From contig CM043966.1 of NCBI GenBank assembly GCA_014529385.2, forward strand, positions 42,689,537-42,753,536: a stretch of DNA of 64,000 nt, written 5' to 3'. The DNA comes from Adiantum capillus-veneris (lineage: Eukaryota > Streptophyta > Polypodiopsida > Polypodiales > Pteridaceae). Both the position numbers and the translations under genes were made by a program. This document shows, in pieces, positions 10,566-21,114 of the stretch (positions within the stretch are counted from its first letter, which is position 1; every line of letters starts with the position of its first letter). A model generated the notes under the pieces. That model saw only the letters and a program-made list of their open reading frames with translations. It was not told the DNA's origin and did no database searches.

Positions 10566-11476
10566 TGTTAGCGGGTCGCCACGACGGAGGTCTGTAGCAT
10601 AGCTATCGAGCACTAACATAATGTCAATACTCAAGGAAGTGACTCGGATGGAGCACGAAGACTCTTTGAGATTGTTAATCTCAAGAAGTGAACATTCACA
10701 AGAAAACACAACAACTCTACAAGCAAACCAACACTCAATGATAAGGGAAATTTGCCTATGTCCTTTCTCACAGCTCTAGGTCATCACGCCATTTTGGCAA
10801 TCGAACGGACTCAAAATGCAACGGAACTTTAGGAGGAGGTCTAGGACACCTAGGGACACTATCCTACCAAGTCTGGTCGCAATCCAACAAGGTACCAAAA
10901 TCACGATCCATCATGAAAATGGTCCTAAAAACTGCAACAGATCAGTCCAAAAATGTTGCCTTATGGTCTAAGAACTCTCTCCTATGGTCAAAAGGACTAA
11001 AAACAATGATTTAAGCACTCAAATTTGCAATTAAGACTCACAGATGCGTAGTCGCAAACCACAGCAAAACTGAAAAATGCTTACACTTAAATAAAAGAGC
11101 AAAGAGAGAGAAACACAATGCATGTTTTGGATTTGAAAACGGATTACCCAATCATTAGAAAAGTCGATTACAAGTTGGAACAGCTTTGTAGCTTGAGCGT
11201 ACGTATAGCAGAGCTCTTTCTTCTCTAAAAATAAGCCTCCTTTCACATTAAGGTTATTGACATTTATACCCAGGGCATTCTAAATGATCAGTGGCCTGAC
11301 TCACATGGACCTTTACAAATATCATTACAGCATTATAACTCACGGAATTGATCCACTACTCTGGAATCATGATTACACAGAGTATTACTACACTAGCTCA
11401 AAAACTAATAGAGTACAAATGTGGTGTCCGGCTACCTGTCCGACCAGGTGGGCGCCTATTCGTCTGTCTCTTAACA
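10566..11476 (-). repeat. 3' LTR of element C (911 bp)
   Basis: In minus orientation it starts TGTTAAGAGACAG at 11476, directly after a purine run, and ends GCTAACA at 10566, giving terminal TGTTA/TAACA. The portion 10566-11230 aligns in inverse orientation with 43450-44122 on the + strand. Shared text includes GCATTGTGTTTC, CTTTTATTTAAG, GCATCTGTGAG and GTGGCGACCCG. Immediately outside 10566 the sequence is element B gag, the insertion target. The TATA region and transcription start were not identified. Confidence 0.8.
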
Positions 11477-11488
11477 TTCCCCTCTTCC
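11477..11488 (-). promoter_or_regulatory. Polypurine tract of element C
   Basis: The minus strand reads GGAAGAGGGGAA next to the LTR start TGTTAAG. The position and composition match the plus-strand primer site of LTR retrotransposons and fix the orientation of the adjacent LTR as a 3' LTR. Confidence 0.75.
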
Positions 11489-12707
11489 TAAATCCTGTCA
11501 TCCCTTGACACGATCTTGTGAAGTCTTGTCATAGGGTTGTCTTCAGCTTTGTCTTCAAGGTTGGTCGTTAGCTTGGGAAGTGCTTTGGCATTGATGACGC
11601 TCCCTCCTTCCTTGAGTGATTCATATCATCCATGTTGTTGATACATTATTTGATCTTTGATTTTTGAGGCAAGTTTTCTCCTTGTTGTGCATTTGCCTCT
11701 TTGTGGCCAGTCTTAGCTATCGTAAAGATGGATGTTGATGTGTGTGAGCTTGTAGGGCTGATCCTCTTCGTGGCGTTGACTTTATGATGGATTTTCTTTC
11801 AAGGTCCACTGCAATTTGAGTTTTTCGCAATATGTATCCAATGTTGAAGCACTGTGTGAGCTATGTATGCTTGTTGTATAGCTCATTTGCTGAAGGTATC
11901 CTTGATTGTTGTTGTAGGTCATTCTTTGACTTGCTACTGTTGTCCCTTTTTGTAATGGAGCTTTGTTGTCGCCCATAAAGAATATAGGTGCTCTTGATAA
12001 GGGTGTTTTGATCAGCAGTTGTAGCTCCAAGTTATTGTCGATTGAATTTGGTAGCCGCTTCCTTATTGCTAATGTAGAAGTAATTTATACAAGAAGATGA
12101 TGATGATGGTTTCTAGATTAGGGTATAAAAACCTAGATGACCAAAGGTAAAAAACCCAGTGGGAAAAAAGTACCTTTGGTATACACTCTTATTGGAGTTG
12201 AGCATTTGGACTTGAAGTCCCTTTCATGCAAGGTGAGTGCTTGGGAGAAACAAAGGAAGAGTTTCTAATGCAAGGATTATGGGACACTCTATATGCATAT
12301 GAGGAATTTGTCAAACAAAAGCATGTAGTGTAAGAGATGGAGTTGATCGGTGCTTCAAGGAACAAATGTAGCACATGTGACATCAAAAGACATCTCAATA
12401 GCTTCCACATTTTCAAGAAGGGCTTTTGATGTAGAAGCTTCTCCACTCATACCTCACTGTGCTAAGTGTGTGAGTGTCTTTTGGACTTCCTCCTTCACTT
12501 ACCACTATACTACAACGACCTCGACTCTTATGCTCACCTATACCAGCATGAGCGACACAACGTAATTATGCTCAACTCTTCCAGCTTGAGTAGTACATAG
12601 AATAACTAAGACACTTAGACCCTAGAGAATATTATATGAAGGTTTGGGACTAACACCTCACTCATTTAGTGGCTTAGCTGCCCGACTCTACTTTATGCCA
12701 TGTATGT
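11489..12707 (-). other. 3' region of element C, no recognisable domain
   Basis: Only short minus-strand frames occur here (11782-12030 and 12189-12446, 82 and 85 codons). Their products (Gln/Ser/Thr-rich and Ser/Leu-rich) match nothing I know. By position this should be the 3' frame that in element D runs up to the polypurine tract, but I see no clear similarity to D's 22-25.6 kb. Treat as decayed 3' coding or untranslated sequence. Confidence 0.4.
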
Positions 12708-14120
12708 TTAATGGTGACTTGGACTTACCTGTTCAAGGCCAGAAAACCAATTCCATACGTTCTTGAAATTTAGGCCTTTTCCATTGTGTTGGTCTTTGGA
12801 TGCCACCATTTTGTCGAGAAGGTTGGAAAATTTTGGCTCCTCTTGACTTGCTTGTCGTATGTTCATACTGCTTTGTGAAACAAGTCCTTCAACTTTGGTA
12901 GGGTTTGATGTAGCTTTTTCTTTATCTCCCACCAGAAGTGGTTGAATCTGTGACTGGGTTTCCACTAGCGATTTTGGAACCCATCTTGCTTTTGGTCCTT
13001 GTGTGACCGTCTTTGGCATTTTACCTTCTTCTATAATCTAATGAACACTAGGCTTCGGTAGCCATAACTGATTGTTTTCTTTATAGAAGCCTTGATTTTG
13101 GAGTTGATGACAAGGTATCCATCTAGAGATTGTAGCAACCTTGGTTGCAATTGGCTTTTGGTTGTCATTGTTTGCCTTTGATAGAAACTTGTGCTGCATG
13201 ATTTGTCTTGGATGTTCCAGATTTAGCTACAACTTTTGGTAACCATATGTCAGTGTTGCCTTCATAGAATCCTTGCTTCATGTAGCTTGACTAAGATCAT
13301 TTGCTGCTTCACCTGTCTTTCTTGGGTAATTTGACTAGCCATTGACTTTGGTACCAAACTTATCACATTGTTTGCTTCTTTGATCTTTTCTTTTGATGCA
13401 TTTTGTTGTTGTTTTTTCTCCTTCTTGAGTTGTTTTCCTTGTGTTGATAGTGCATCTTGTCCTTTGTAGACCTTGTTGGTTGAGGTGGGTAGATCTAGGC
13501 TATTACTTTAGGCTTTTTGGCCCAAACATTAGCGTTTCCTTGGAAGTAGCCCTGAGCAGTGATTGATTCACTTGATGCTACCCACCCAATGACCTTTGGT
13601 TGTTGAAGTTGAGCCCATGCTTGATGCATCCAAACCGGGTCTTTGACTTGGATGTGCTCTTTGGATACTAACACTTGGTTGATTCTCTTCGGCTTCTTCC
13701 TAAGGCTTTGATGGAAACTTTGGTTGATATATTTTTTCTATCAGTTTTCATTGCATTGTTAATGGTTTGGCTCTTGATGTAGAAGCTTCGCGGGAAGTTT
13801 GATGGAAGATCGTTGAAGGTAAAGTCATCTTGTAGTGTTTACCTTTGTTTTACCTTTTTCCGTGACGGTTGGCGATTTCTTCTCCGCATGGACTTGAGAA
13901 GCTTCATGGAGTCTTACCATTGTCGTTGTTGAAGCTTTTGATTGTTGTCAAAAGAAGATGTTCCTTCAGCTTTTTGTGAGGATCAGACTCTCTTTGATAT
14001 GATGGGATTCAATTATGTGAAAAGTTTCTTTTTATTCCCCGGTACTCAACTTGAGTACGGCTTCTGCCATGCCAAAGCTGGGAATTGGAATTTTTGAGCT
14101 TGTGTACACTGTTTCTTCTA
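12708..14120 (-). pseudogene. Degenerate W-x-P-K repeat protein region of element C
   Basis: Minus-strand translation shows a recurring block: GFYKENNQLWLPKPSV (about 13100-13040), GFYEGNTDIWLPKVVA (about 13270-13220), GYFQGNANVWAKKPKV (about 13545-13505) and ARWVPKSLVE (about 12985-12955). The consensus is G-F/Y-Y/F-x-x-N-x-x-x-W-L-P-K-x-x-V. Element D has two I-W-V-P-K motifs behind its second protease (28.28-28.38 kb), and element E has W-V/I-P/K-K blocks at 54.9-55.0 kb. Stops and frame changes separate the units. The role is unknown. Confidence 0.55.
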
Positions 14121-14219
14121 GCTCTTTGATTGGTGGCTTTTCCATCATGATCCATGTTCATAAGTCATTAGATTCTTTCTTGCTTCTGGATCTATCACAG
14201 CTGAACATGTGATTTTGAG

Positions 14220-15679
14220 TCATGTTTCTTTGCATATGTTGAATTTGATCAATGTTGGAGACATTTGATCTTTTGTCACATCCTTATCCTTCTCTTGATC
14301 TTGAGTTTGTTGAACTTTTGATGCAAAGCTTGGAAACTTTTCTCCTTCATTTGCTTTCATTTGCACTTTTTCTTGAGTCTGCTTCTTTGAAACAACTTTT
14401 GTCAATTCTTCAGGTATGTCAATGATGACATATTCTTGTGGTTGCTCTGCTTCCTTCGTTTTCACTTCTGCCTCATGCTCAATGACATAGGTATTTGTCT
14501 CACCTTTGTTGCTTTTATACTCACAAATTTCATTAGCATCCTTCAACACCTCTATTGTAAATAAGGGAGTTATATCATAGCAATCTTCATCGCAAAATTT
14601 GGTGTTGGTCAACTCATTTACGCAAACATCAAGAGTGGCAAGAATTTTGTTGCCATCCAAATGGTTGGAACATTTCTTCAGGAAAAGATTCTGCAATATA
14701 GGATGTGTCCTCCACAGGTTGATTGAGAATACAATCCTCCTTCTTCAAACTTACACTCTCAGGACTCTGTACATCCAAATATGTGCTTTGTCTTGTAGTT
14801 CGGTCAGTAACTCATCTTCGTGATCTATAGTAAATTTTAGTTCTTGTCCTGGGTTCACTCTACATCTCTATAACTATGATCTTTGACACTAATTTTTGTT
14901 GTGACATCTTTGTGTCTCAAGTAGATATAGTCATAGCCCCAGTGTTGTACCATTTTGAGCTGACACATGAATGGTCTGCCCAATATGATATCAAAGTTGC
15001 TGATCTTGTCAAAATTCATTATGGCAAAGGTGTTCTCATACTCTATGCCACACGAAGATACAATGATTTCTTCTAATATTCCTATTGGTCTCTCCACGTA
15101 TCCATCCACTAATTGCAATTTCAGTCGAGTTTTTGTAAGAGCAGGCTTTCTCCATTTTTTCCATATTTCTTTGGTTGCAATGGCAATTCCTGCCCCACTA
15201 TCTAATATAGCAATCATCTTTACTCCTTGTGCTGAAGTGGTAAGGTGGTGTTTCCTTCTTGTCCTTCACAATAGTCACCCACCTTATTTACTGGTATTGG
15301 CTTTGTTTGTGGCTTCTTAGGCAAGGTGTCATCCATGTTTTTTCTCCACAAGTTGGTCATGTGAAGGGATTTTCAACCCCATCTTTTCCAGGTGTTTGCC
15401 CATTTGGCCCCATAGATGCGGTCTAATTTTTACCAACTCTGAGAGGTAAAGTGTGCATTGTATAGGAGAAGACATCAATTCGTGCAAGCTCCTGGTATCC
15501 ATCATTTTTGGTGTGGCTTTCCACTGAGAAGGTACCATTTTAACCTCCGATTTTTTTTTGAGTTCTCCTATGAAAGATGGCAAAGTCTGTATAGAGCGTG
15601 GTTTACTCTCTCCAGATGCAACAGACCCGACATCCCCATATAAAGATCTTATATCCCCTAGGAAAAATTTGTGATCCAT
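14220..15679 (-). pseudogene. Protease 1 and downstream linker of element C
   Basis: The frame 14855-15217 is a retropepsin: MIAILDSGAGIAIATK has an intact D-S-G-A site, and FDIILGRPFMCQLKMV provides the second motif. The preceding 15329-15679 frame (SSPIQCTLYLSELVKIRP) is the N-terminal flank also seen in element D. The 14220-14696 frame continues the C-terminal acidic linker (CDEDCYDITPLF) that aligns with D at 32900. The separate frames are joined by stops or shifts. In D this region is followed by RT. Here it runs straight into the W-x-P-K region. Confidence 0.8.
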
Positions 15680-15755
15680 GTTTGTCTCAGGGATAGGTGT
15701 TGATTGTAAAGTAGCACTACCATCTTTTTTGGTTTCTCATCGATTCCCATAAGGA

Positions 15756-16930
15756 TTATGGCCATGGTTCTTCTACCTCTGGAATAGGCATCACTGACTG
15801 TGAGCCCACCCCATATGTGGTATTGGCTACTTCCCTTGTATCTAAAGGTGCCTCAACTCCCAGCTCTTCCTCTCTGTTTACAATATCATGACTTTCTAAA
15901 GGTGCCTCAACTCCCAGCTCTTCCTCTCTGTTTACAATATCATGACTTTCCAATTCTTGTATTTTTTTGTGAATTAGCACCTTTGTTTTTGGAGCATCTG
16001 GAACATGTGGTTCCATAAGAGCTTGGGCTATGAGCTCCTTGCACATTTGTAGCCTCTCTTTTCCATACCCTGGATGAGGATATGTCAGTCATCTATCCTC
16101 TTCGGTTTGATTGGGTTTTAGCCTAGCTTCATATGCCTTCAAAATTGCATCTAAAGGTTTAAAGAATTTTTCGACCAAGACTGAACCTCCCGAATTAGTC
16201 TTTGACTCTTGAGGTCCCTTTGCATTTTTCTTGCTCTGGTCTAAGTTGTTCTTTTGTTTGATGCAATTCTATTTCCAAATCAGCTTCCTCCTGTAGCCTT
16301 TTGCCTTTCATTTTGTCTTGTTTGTCTTTCCATGATTTTCTTCCTGTTCTCACCGATATGTTCTCAATTTCTGTTTGAACAGGCAATGTCACTTCCTCCT
16401 CAACGATTGCATTTTTGGAAGCTTCTTGAGCTCGAGCTCGAGTCATTACCTTTAAAGGAATTTTGGGTTCTAACTCGGATTCTTTTGAAGAAGGCATCAT
16501 GTTACAATATTCATTGTTGATTTTCCTTTGTAGTCTGGATTCTTAGCACATTGTTAGCGTAGATGGTCACTCCCATAACCATCACATAATACAAATAATC
16601 CTATAGTGGACCCTTGTTAAGACAACCTCGTGCCTAATGGTCACCTCCACACTCATAGCATGGACCTTCTTGTTTCATAGCTGGTGATCCAACCGATGGT
16701 TGTTCTTGTCTGGATTCCATTTGTGAATCTATACATGCCCTCATGAGCATAATCTGTAAGCACTCTCATGGATTCACTGGTTTCGATGAATCTCACATTT
16801 GGTTTGCTGATTAGAGGATGCCTCTCCTTTATGTATTCTTTCAATCCCCCTGTATTTTTCATGTCTCTAAAGGAGTAGAAAACCCTGGTGGTGGATGATA
16901 TGTCATAATAAAAGGCTTACTCAAAACTCT
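15756..16930 (-). pseudogene. gag: C-terminal gag and zinc-knuckle region of element C
   Basis: Near 16600-16680 the minus strand reads CYECGGDH then ARGC, a C-C-H-C zinc knuckle with a stop after His. A second degenerate knuckle follows (CDGYGSDHLR, QC). Downstream, a Lys/Glu-rich linker (16195-16500, KVMTRARAQEASK) and the 15756-16046 frame align with D at 33.8-34.7 kb. The capsid core found in D at 35.6-36.3 kb is missing. The boundary with the leader is at about 16.93 kb. Confidence 0.7.
15841..15948. repeat. Perfect 54-bp tandem duplication within element C gag-protease linker
   Basis: The 54-bp unit starting TCTAAAGGTGCCTCAACTCC occurs at 15841-15894 and again at 15895-15948 with no mismatch that I can see. 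It encodes an 18-residue acidic segment repeated in frame on the minus strand (ESHDIVNREEELGVEAPL). The identity of the two copies in an otherwise decayed element suggests a recent slippage event. Confidence 0.95.
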
Positions 16931-18195
16931 CAAGGTAGTCCTTGTTGACAAGACCACTTTGGCTTAGTGGAACTTATCCCTTTTTGCCCCTGATCAAGTC
17001 TCTCAAAAGTCAGGAACTTGTTACTCTTTTGGTTTTTAAAAATTGATTATGGGTACCCTAAAAGTTTGGATTTAGGAAACATAGAAAAATTCAGCTCTGA
17101 AGCTGGTTTTGAGTGTCCTATTACTTGCAAGCTTTCTTCTTGGCTTTACCTGACTCAATTTGGAGTTGTTCATCAAAAGTTAGGGCAATTTTGGTGAATT
17201 GCACTTGAAACAGCACTCAGGACAGTCTCAGGACACTAGAGCACAAGAAATTTGGCTTGTATCTTGGTTTCCAGAAGGTAATTTTAGCTCAAACTTGAGA
17301 TTTGGGATGTTCTCAAGTATGTATACAAGATCACTAACTTAGATACCCCCACTATGCTGATGCACATGGTCGTGATCCATGTTCCTCTGTCAAAAAATTT
17401 TCTCTAAATTTTCCCAAATTTTGACTGTATGTGACAAGGTCATATGTAGGCTCTATACCAATTTTCATCAAATTCTGAGGTTGAGGTACATGGATCGTGA
17501 TTTATTTTCGACCACATATAGAATTGATCTCTTAGGAGTTTGTTCTTGACTATGTCCACAAGCTAAATATCAAATCTTTTTGGATTTGTACTTGGTTTGA
17601 TAGATCAAATGGCCAATATTAGGTCTGCAATGTGGTTTTCAGTCTATCATCTATTTTTCTCCCTTTTGATCCAAATTTGCTCCAATTTTCTCACAACTAG
17701 GCTTCCGGATATGTTTCCTTGTGTATGCACTATTCATCAAGAAATTTCTAGGTCAAGCTGTCATTATGGGTACATGGATCGCGATCCATGTTTGGAGCCC
17801 AAATTGACTTCTCTTGGTACCATCAATTTTAGCATGATTAGTAAGTCCTATGGTATCATTCTTTTTGAAAATGGACCTTTGGATTGAAAATTAGGTCAAT
17901 ATGGCACTTCCTCAGAGTACTTGATAGTTTTGGCTTTTGACTTGGTTTTTGATATCCACATTCACTTTTGACAAGACCACTAGACTCCTTGTGATGTCCT
18001 CTAGCTATGGTGTAAGTTTGGTATCAGTTTGTGACAAAGGAACATGGATCACGATCCATGTACCTATGTGTCAGATGGTACTGAAACTTGGCACATAGCT
18101 TGTCCTTGGTCTCTTCATCCCTGCTATATGGTTTTTGTGTGATTTGGACTTGTTTAGGTCAGGCAAAAATCAATTCACAAGTCTTTTTTAGGGTT
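16931..18195 (-). promoter_or_regulatory. Leader of element C with palindromes sharing an ATCGCGAT core
   Basis: This non-coding stretch lies between the gag remnant and the lost 5' LTR. It carries ACATGGATCGCGATCCATGT at 17772-17791 (perfect 20-nt palindrome), a one-mismatch copy at 18042-18061, a copy lacking one base at 17364-17382, and a copy at about 17488 whose right arm is eroded. Centres of the last three are about 284 and 270 bp apart. Between palindromes, recurring words such as TTTTGATCCAAATTTG resemble the element D leader. The role is unknown. A structured RNA or protein-binding site is plausible. Confidence 0.75.
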
Positions 18196-18651
18196 TTCTT
18201 CCCTACCCTCATTCCCTGCTAGCTCTCTCCACCTTCGAACGTGTTTGAGGCCTTGGGACTGAGGCTTGGGATAGTTAATCCTTTTTGCAAAGTTCATTTT
18301 ATGCTTGTGAGATGCATATAGCTTTCCATCTTCATTGCATTACCTAGGTCACAAGGTACACAAAGATTGTATTGTACCAAGTCTCTCTTGATGGGAAAAT
18401 CTACAATACATATGCCTATTGGAGGGGGGACTGCCGGCTCCACATCAATCCGGTCCTCAACTATTGTCATGTTCTCTAAACTCTCTCTCTCTTGCAAAAG
18501 TATTGTTCATGTCAAGTTAACTAAGTACTATGTTTATGTTGCTACCATCAATTAGTCCACCCTCTATGTTCTCAAAGTAATCTCACAAAAGTGCTTTCTC
18601 TAATTTTCCTAATTCCACTACTCACAAAGTTCATATGCCATTTCCATTACA
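18196..18651 (+). repeat. 3' portion of a chromovirus LTR, + orientation
   Basis: This aligns with 57684-58132, the end of the LTR that precedes the primer site at 58134. Shared landmarks are TTCCCTACCCTCATTCC, TTTCCATCTTCATTGCAT, CCTATTGGAGGGGGGAC and the terminal ATTACA. It stops exactly at the LTR terminus (18651), but no primer site follows. The 5' part of the LTR is missing. It is therefore a truncated LTR end abutting an inverted LTR piece. Confidence 0.75.
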
Positions 18652-18764
18652 TGCAAGCTCTTAGCATAGCATAGTAATAGAGTAATAGAGATGGAGAAGA
18701 AGAAACTTTCATTGGCTTGAATTTGCATCCATAGCTAAGAGCTTAGTCCCATCTCTAGATCTCC

Positions 18765-18886
<122 letters not shown>

Positions 18887-18992
18887 CTTGCTTTTCCAAT
18901 GTTGGGCACTTGAGAGGGTGTGTGAGAGGAGTAAGAGCTTCAAAAATGCAATGATCCCTCTCTTATATAGCTATACAAGTTTGTAACTAGAC

Positions 18993-19112
18993 TTTGAATT
19001 AGAATTCTTCATACTTGACCAATGAGGTGAGAATATTTCCTAATGAGGTGAATTTGAATTAGAATGCTTCATACTTGACCAATGAGGTTAGAACACCTCC
19101 TAATGCAACTCA
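18993..19112. repeat. Two 60-bp direct repeats
   Basis: Units beginning TTTGAATTAGAATTCTTCAT at 18993 and TTTGAATTAGAATGCTTCAT at 19053 are about 90 percent alike. They lie just upstream (minus sense) of the TATA-like box. A run of 16 C follows at 19155-19170. Confidence 0.85.
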
Positions 19113-19290
19113 AGCATGCCCAACACTTGTCCCCTCTTGCCTTGCATGCTAGAACCCCCCCCCCCCCCCCTCCCCTTTCTTGGGACTCATCTTGGCAAGT
19201 GAAAACACCACACTCACTTGTTAAGCTCACTCCAAGCAAGTTTAGGCTACTTTGGACATGTGGCTTTGTTAAGCTTAGTAAACCAAGATT

Positions 19291-19725
19291 AGAGTCAGCT
19301 TACTAAATGAAGACGGTATGGTCTAACCTTAGTCTTTAGCTTTTTCTTTTAATTTAATAAAAACAATAAACTTACCTTTTAATTAATTAGCTCAAGTGCA
19401 AGACCTTTGCACAAATCTTGGAGTCTTATGACTAGAGTCAACTTACTAAATGAGGAAGGGATGATCTAACTTTAGTCTTTAGTCTTTAGCCTTTTTCTTT
19501 AATTTGAAAAAGCCATAAACTCATCTTTTAATTAATTAGCTTAGGTGTAAGACTTTTGCACAAACCTTGGAGGTTTATGACTAGAGTCAACTTACTAAAT
19601 GAGAAAGAGATGATCTAACCTTAGTCTTTTAGCTTTTTTCTTTAATTTAATAAAAACCATAAACTTACCTTTTAAGTAATCAACTCAAGTGCAAGACCTT
19701 TGTACAAACCTTGGAGGCTTATGAA
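19291..19725. repeat. Three tandem repeats of about 143-149 bp
   Basis: Units start with AGAGTCA and CTTACTAAATGA at 19291, 19434 and 19583. Each contains TTTAATTTAATAAAAAC-like and CAAGTGCAAGACCTTTGCAC-like words. Copies differ at scattered positions. They may be promoter-side repeats of the LTR in this region. Between 19726 and 20330 I see no gene or repeat, only AT-rich sequence. Confidence 0.88.
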
Positions 19726-20330
19726 GCTGACCCGAGGCTACAGTCTACCTGCTAAATTAGGATAAACTTTGGCAAAAAAAACTACCCTTTGGGCTTTAGA
19801 ACTTTCATGTGCTGTGCATAACCTTGGCACAATGCTTTGGAGGTGCCACCAAGCTGCTCCCAAAACCTGCTAAATTTAGACATTTTGTGGCAAGTTACAA
19901 TTTCACCCTAAGGCTTTGTAGACTTCGTACTTAGAGTCTAAAGAGTTATTCTAATGACGTGAGCTTAGCACAATCACTTTCTATTTTTAGACTTCTATAA
20001 TTGCTCTCGATCATCTCCTTTGTCATGTACCTTTGACCAAGGCTGCCCAGATACGTTTATCCTTCCTTGATGTGTACCTATGACTAAGATAATTAATAAG
20101 CAATTACCCTTGCACTTTTATGGACTTTTCCTTTTTGGTCCCAAGCCTTAACCGGTTGGTCCATTAGCACTTAAGCAATTTCACTTGTTCTCTTTTTATT
20201 TTCCATGGACTTAAGTAGCTAGAAAGTACTTTTAGAAGGTTAGAAATCAATATTCATGATACCTAGCATCATCCTAGCCATCGACGACATCCGATCATCC
20301 TCGGCCTTAGGTGCACACGTTCACGCTCAC

Positions 20331-20332
<2 letters not shown>

Positions 20333-20418
<86 letters not shown>

Positions 20419-20470
20419 ATTCTAGACTCTCCTCCGACGGCTATAGCACTTGCATTGACAAAGTGAGGGA

Positions 20471-20524
<54 letters not shown>

Positions 20525-20960
20525 ACATCGGCTCTTCTCCGGTGTGTATACATCATCAGCAAGTACTTCCACTTGTCCTTTTCTCCGTGTGGTGGCCTTG
20601 TGACCTTGATATGTAGAGAGAGAGTGGTAACAGCTCTTGACTCAGTCTCGACTTTAGCGAGCACACTCTCTAAGGATTTTTCGCTTTTGACATTCTTCTC
20701 GGCATACCATTGGTGGCTACGCCATCGGCTAGAGACTTTCGTTTGGCGGTAGAAGGTGGCATCGCCGTATAATTCTCAACTTTGGCATACAGGTGGAAGA
20801 GAGAGAGGTTTGGCTCTTGTCCAGTGTAGCCTCGCCATCAACTTTCCTCCCACACCCATTTTGGAGTGGTTTTTCTCTGATGATCACTCCCTGGCATTCC
20901 AGCCTTGACTTACTAAGAGAAAAATTAGAGAGAGCGGCATTAGCTCTCCTCTAGCCCCCA
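20333..20960. repeat. GA microsatellites embedded in a degenerate ~100-170 bp repeat
   Basis: Pure GA runs occupy 20333-20417 and about 20475-20522. Shorter GAGAGAG blocks recur near 20615, 20799 and 20929. Each is followed by a similar sentence such as CATCGGCTCTTCTCCGG, AACAGCTCTTGACTC, TTTGGCTCTTGTCCAG or ATTAGCTCTCCTCTAG. This suggests one ancestral repeat whose GA block expanded in two copies. Arg-Glu frames over it are artefacts. 20961-21109 shows nothing further. Confidence 0.8.
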
Positions 20961-21109
20961 TTTGGAGTGGCTCAACTCTAACGTAGTCCCCTCAACAATT
21001 ATAGCTTCAATGATTCTCCATTTATTGCTTCGGTGACACACATCCAACACATACGCCTTTGACGAACCATTTCAGAGCGGATTTCCTACGTGAGTTTGGA
21101 TTTTGGATG

Positions 21110-21114
21110 GCATT
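21110..21114. repeat. Target-site duplication, left copy (GCATT)
   Basis: These five bases precede the TGTGGG start of the left LTR. The right counterpart at 39955-39959 is GTATT. One C/T difference fits decay after insertion. Confidence 0.75.

Larger units (their letters stand above)
10566..18195 (-). mobile_element. Element C: internally deleted large Ty3/gypsy relative of element D
   Basis: Minus-strand order from high coordinates is a palindrome-bearing leader, gag remnant with zinc knuckles, protease, then directly a 3' frame with W-x-P-K repeats, polypurine tract and 3' LTR. The protease and gag tail align with element D (for example the IQCTL-x-L-x-EL-x-K block and ILGRPFM). RT, RNase H and integrase, about 4 kb in D, are absent, and so is most of the gag core. 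The 5' LTR is not seen; an unrelated LTR fragment begins at about 18196. The 3' end lies within element B gag. Confidence 0.8.

Noticed and set aside
17364-18061. CRISPR-like repeat array (regular palindromic repeats)
   Set aside because: Spacers are about 280 bp and mutually similar, the host is a plant, and the repeats lie in retrotransposon leaders. Not CRISPR.
20256-20664. Arg-Glu / Leu-Ser repeat frames (also 46940-47197)
   Set aside because: They are translations of GA/CT microsatellites, not RS-like or coiled-coil proteins.
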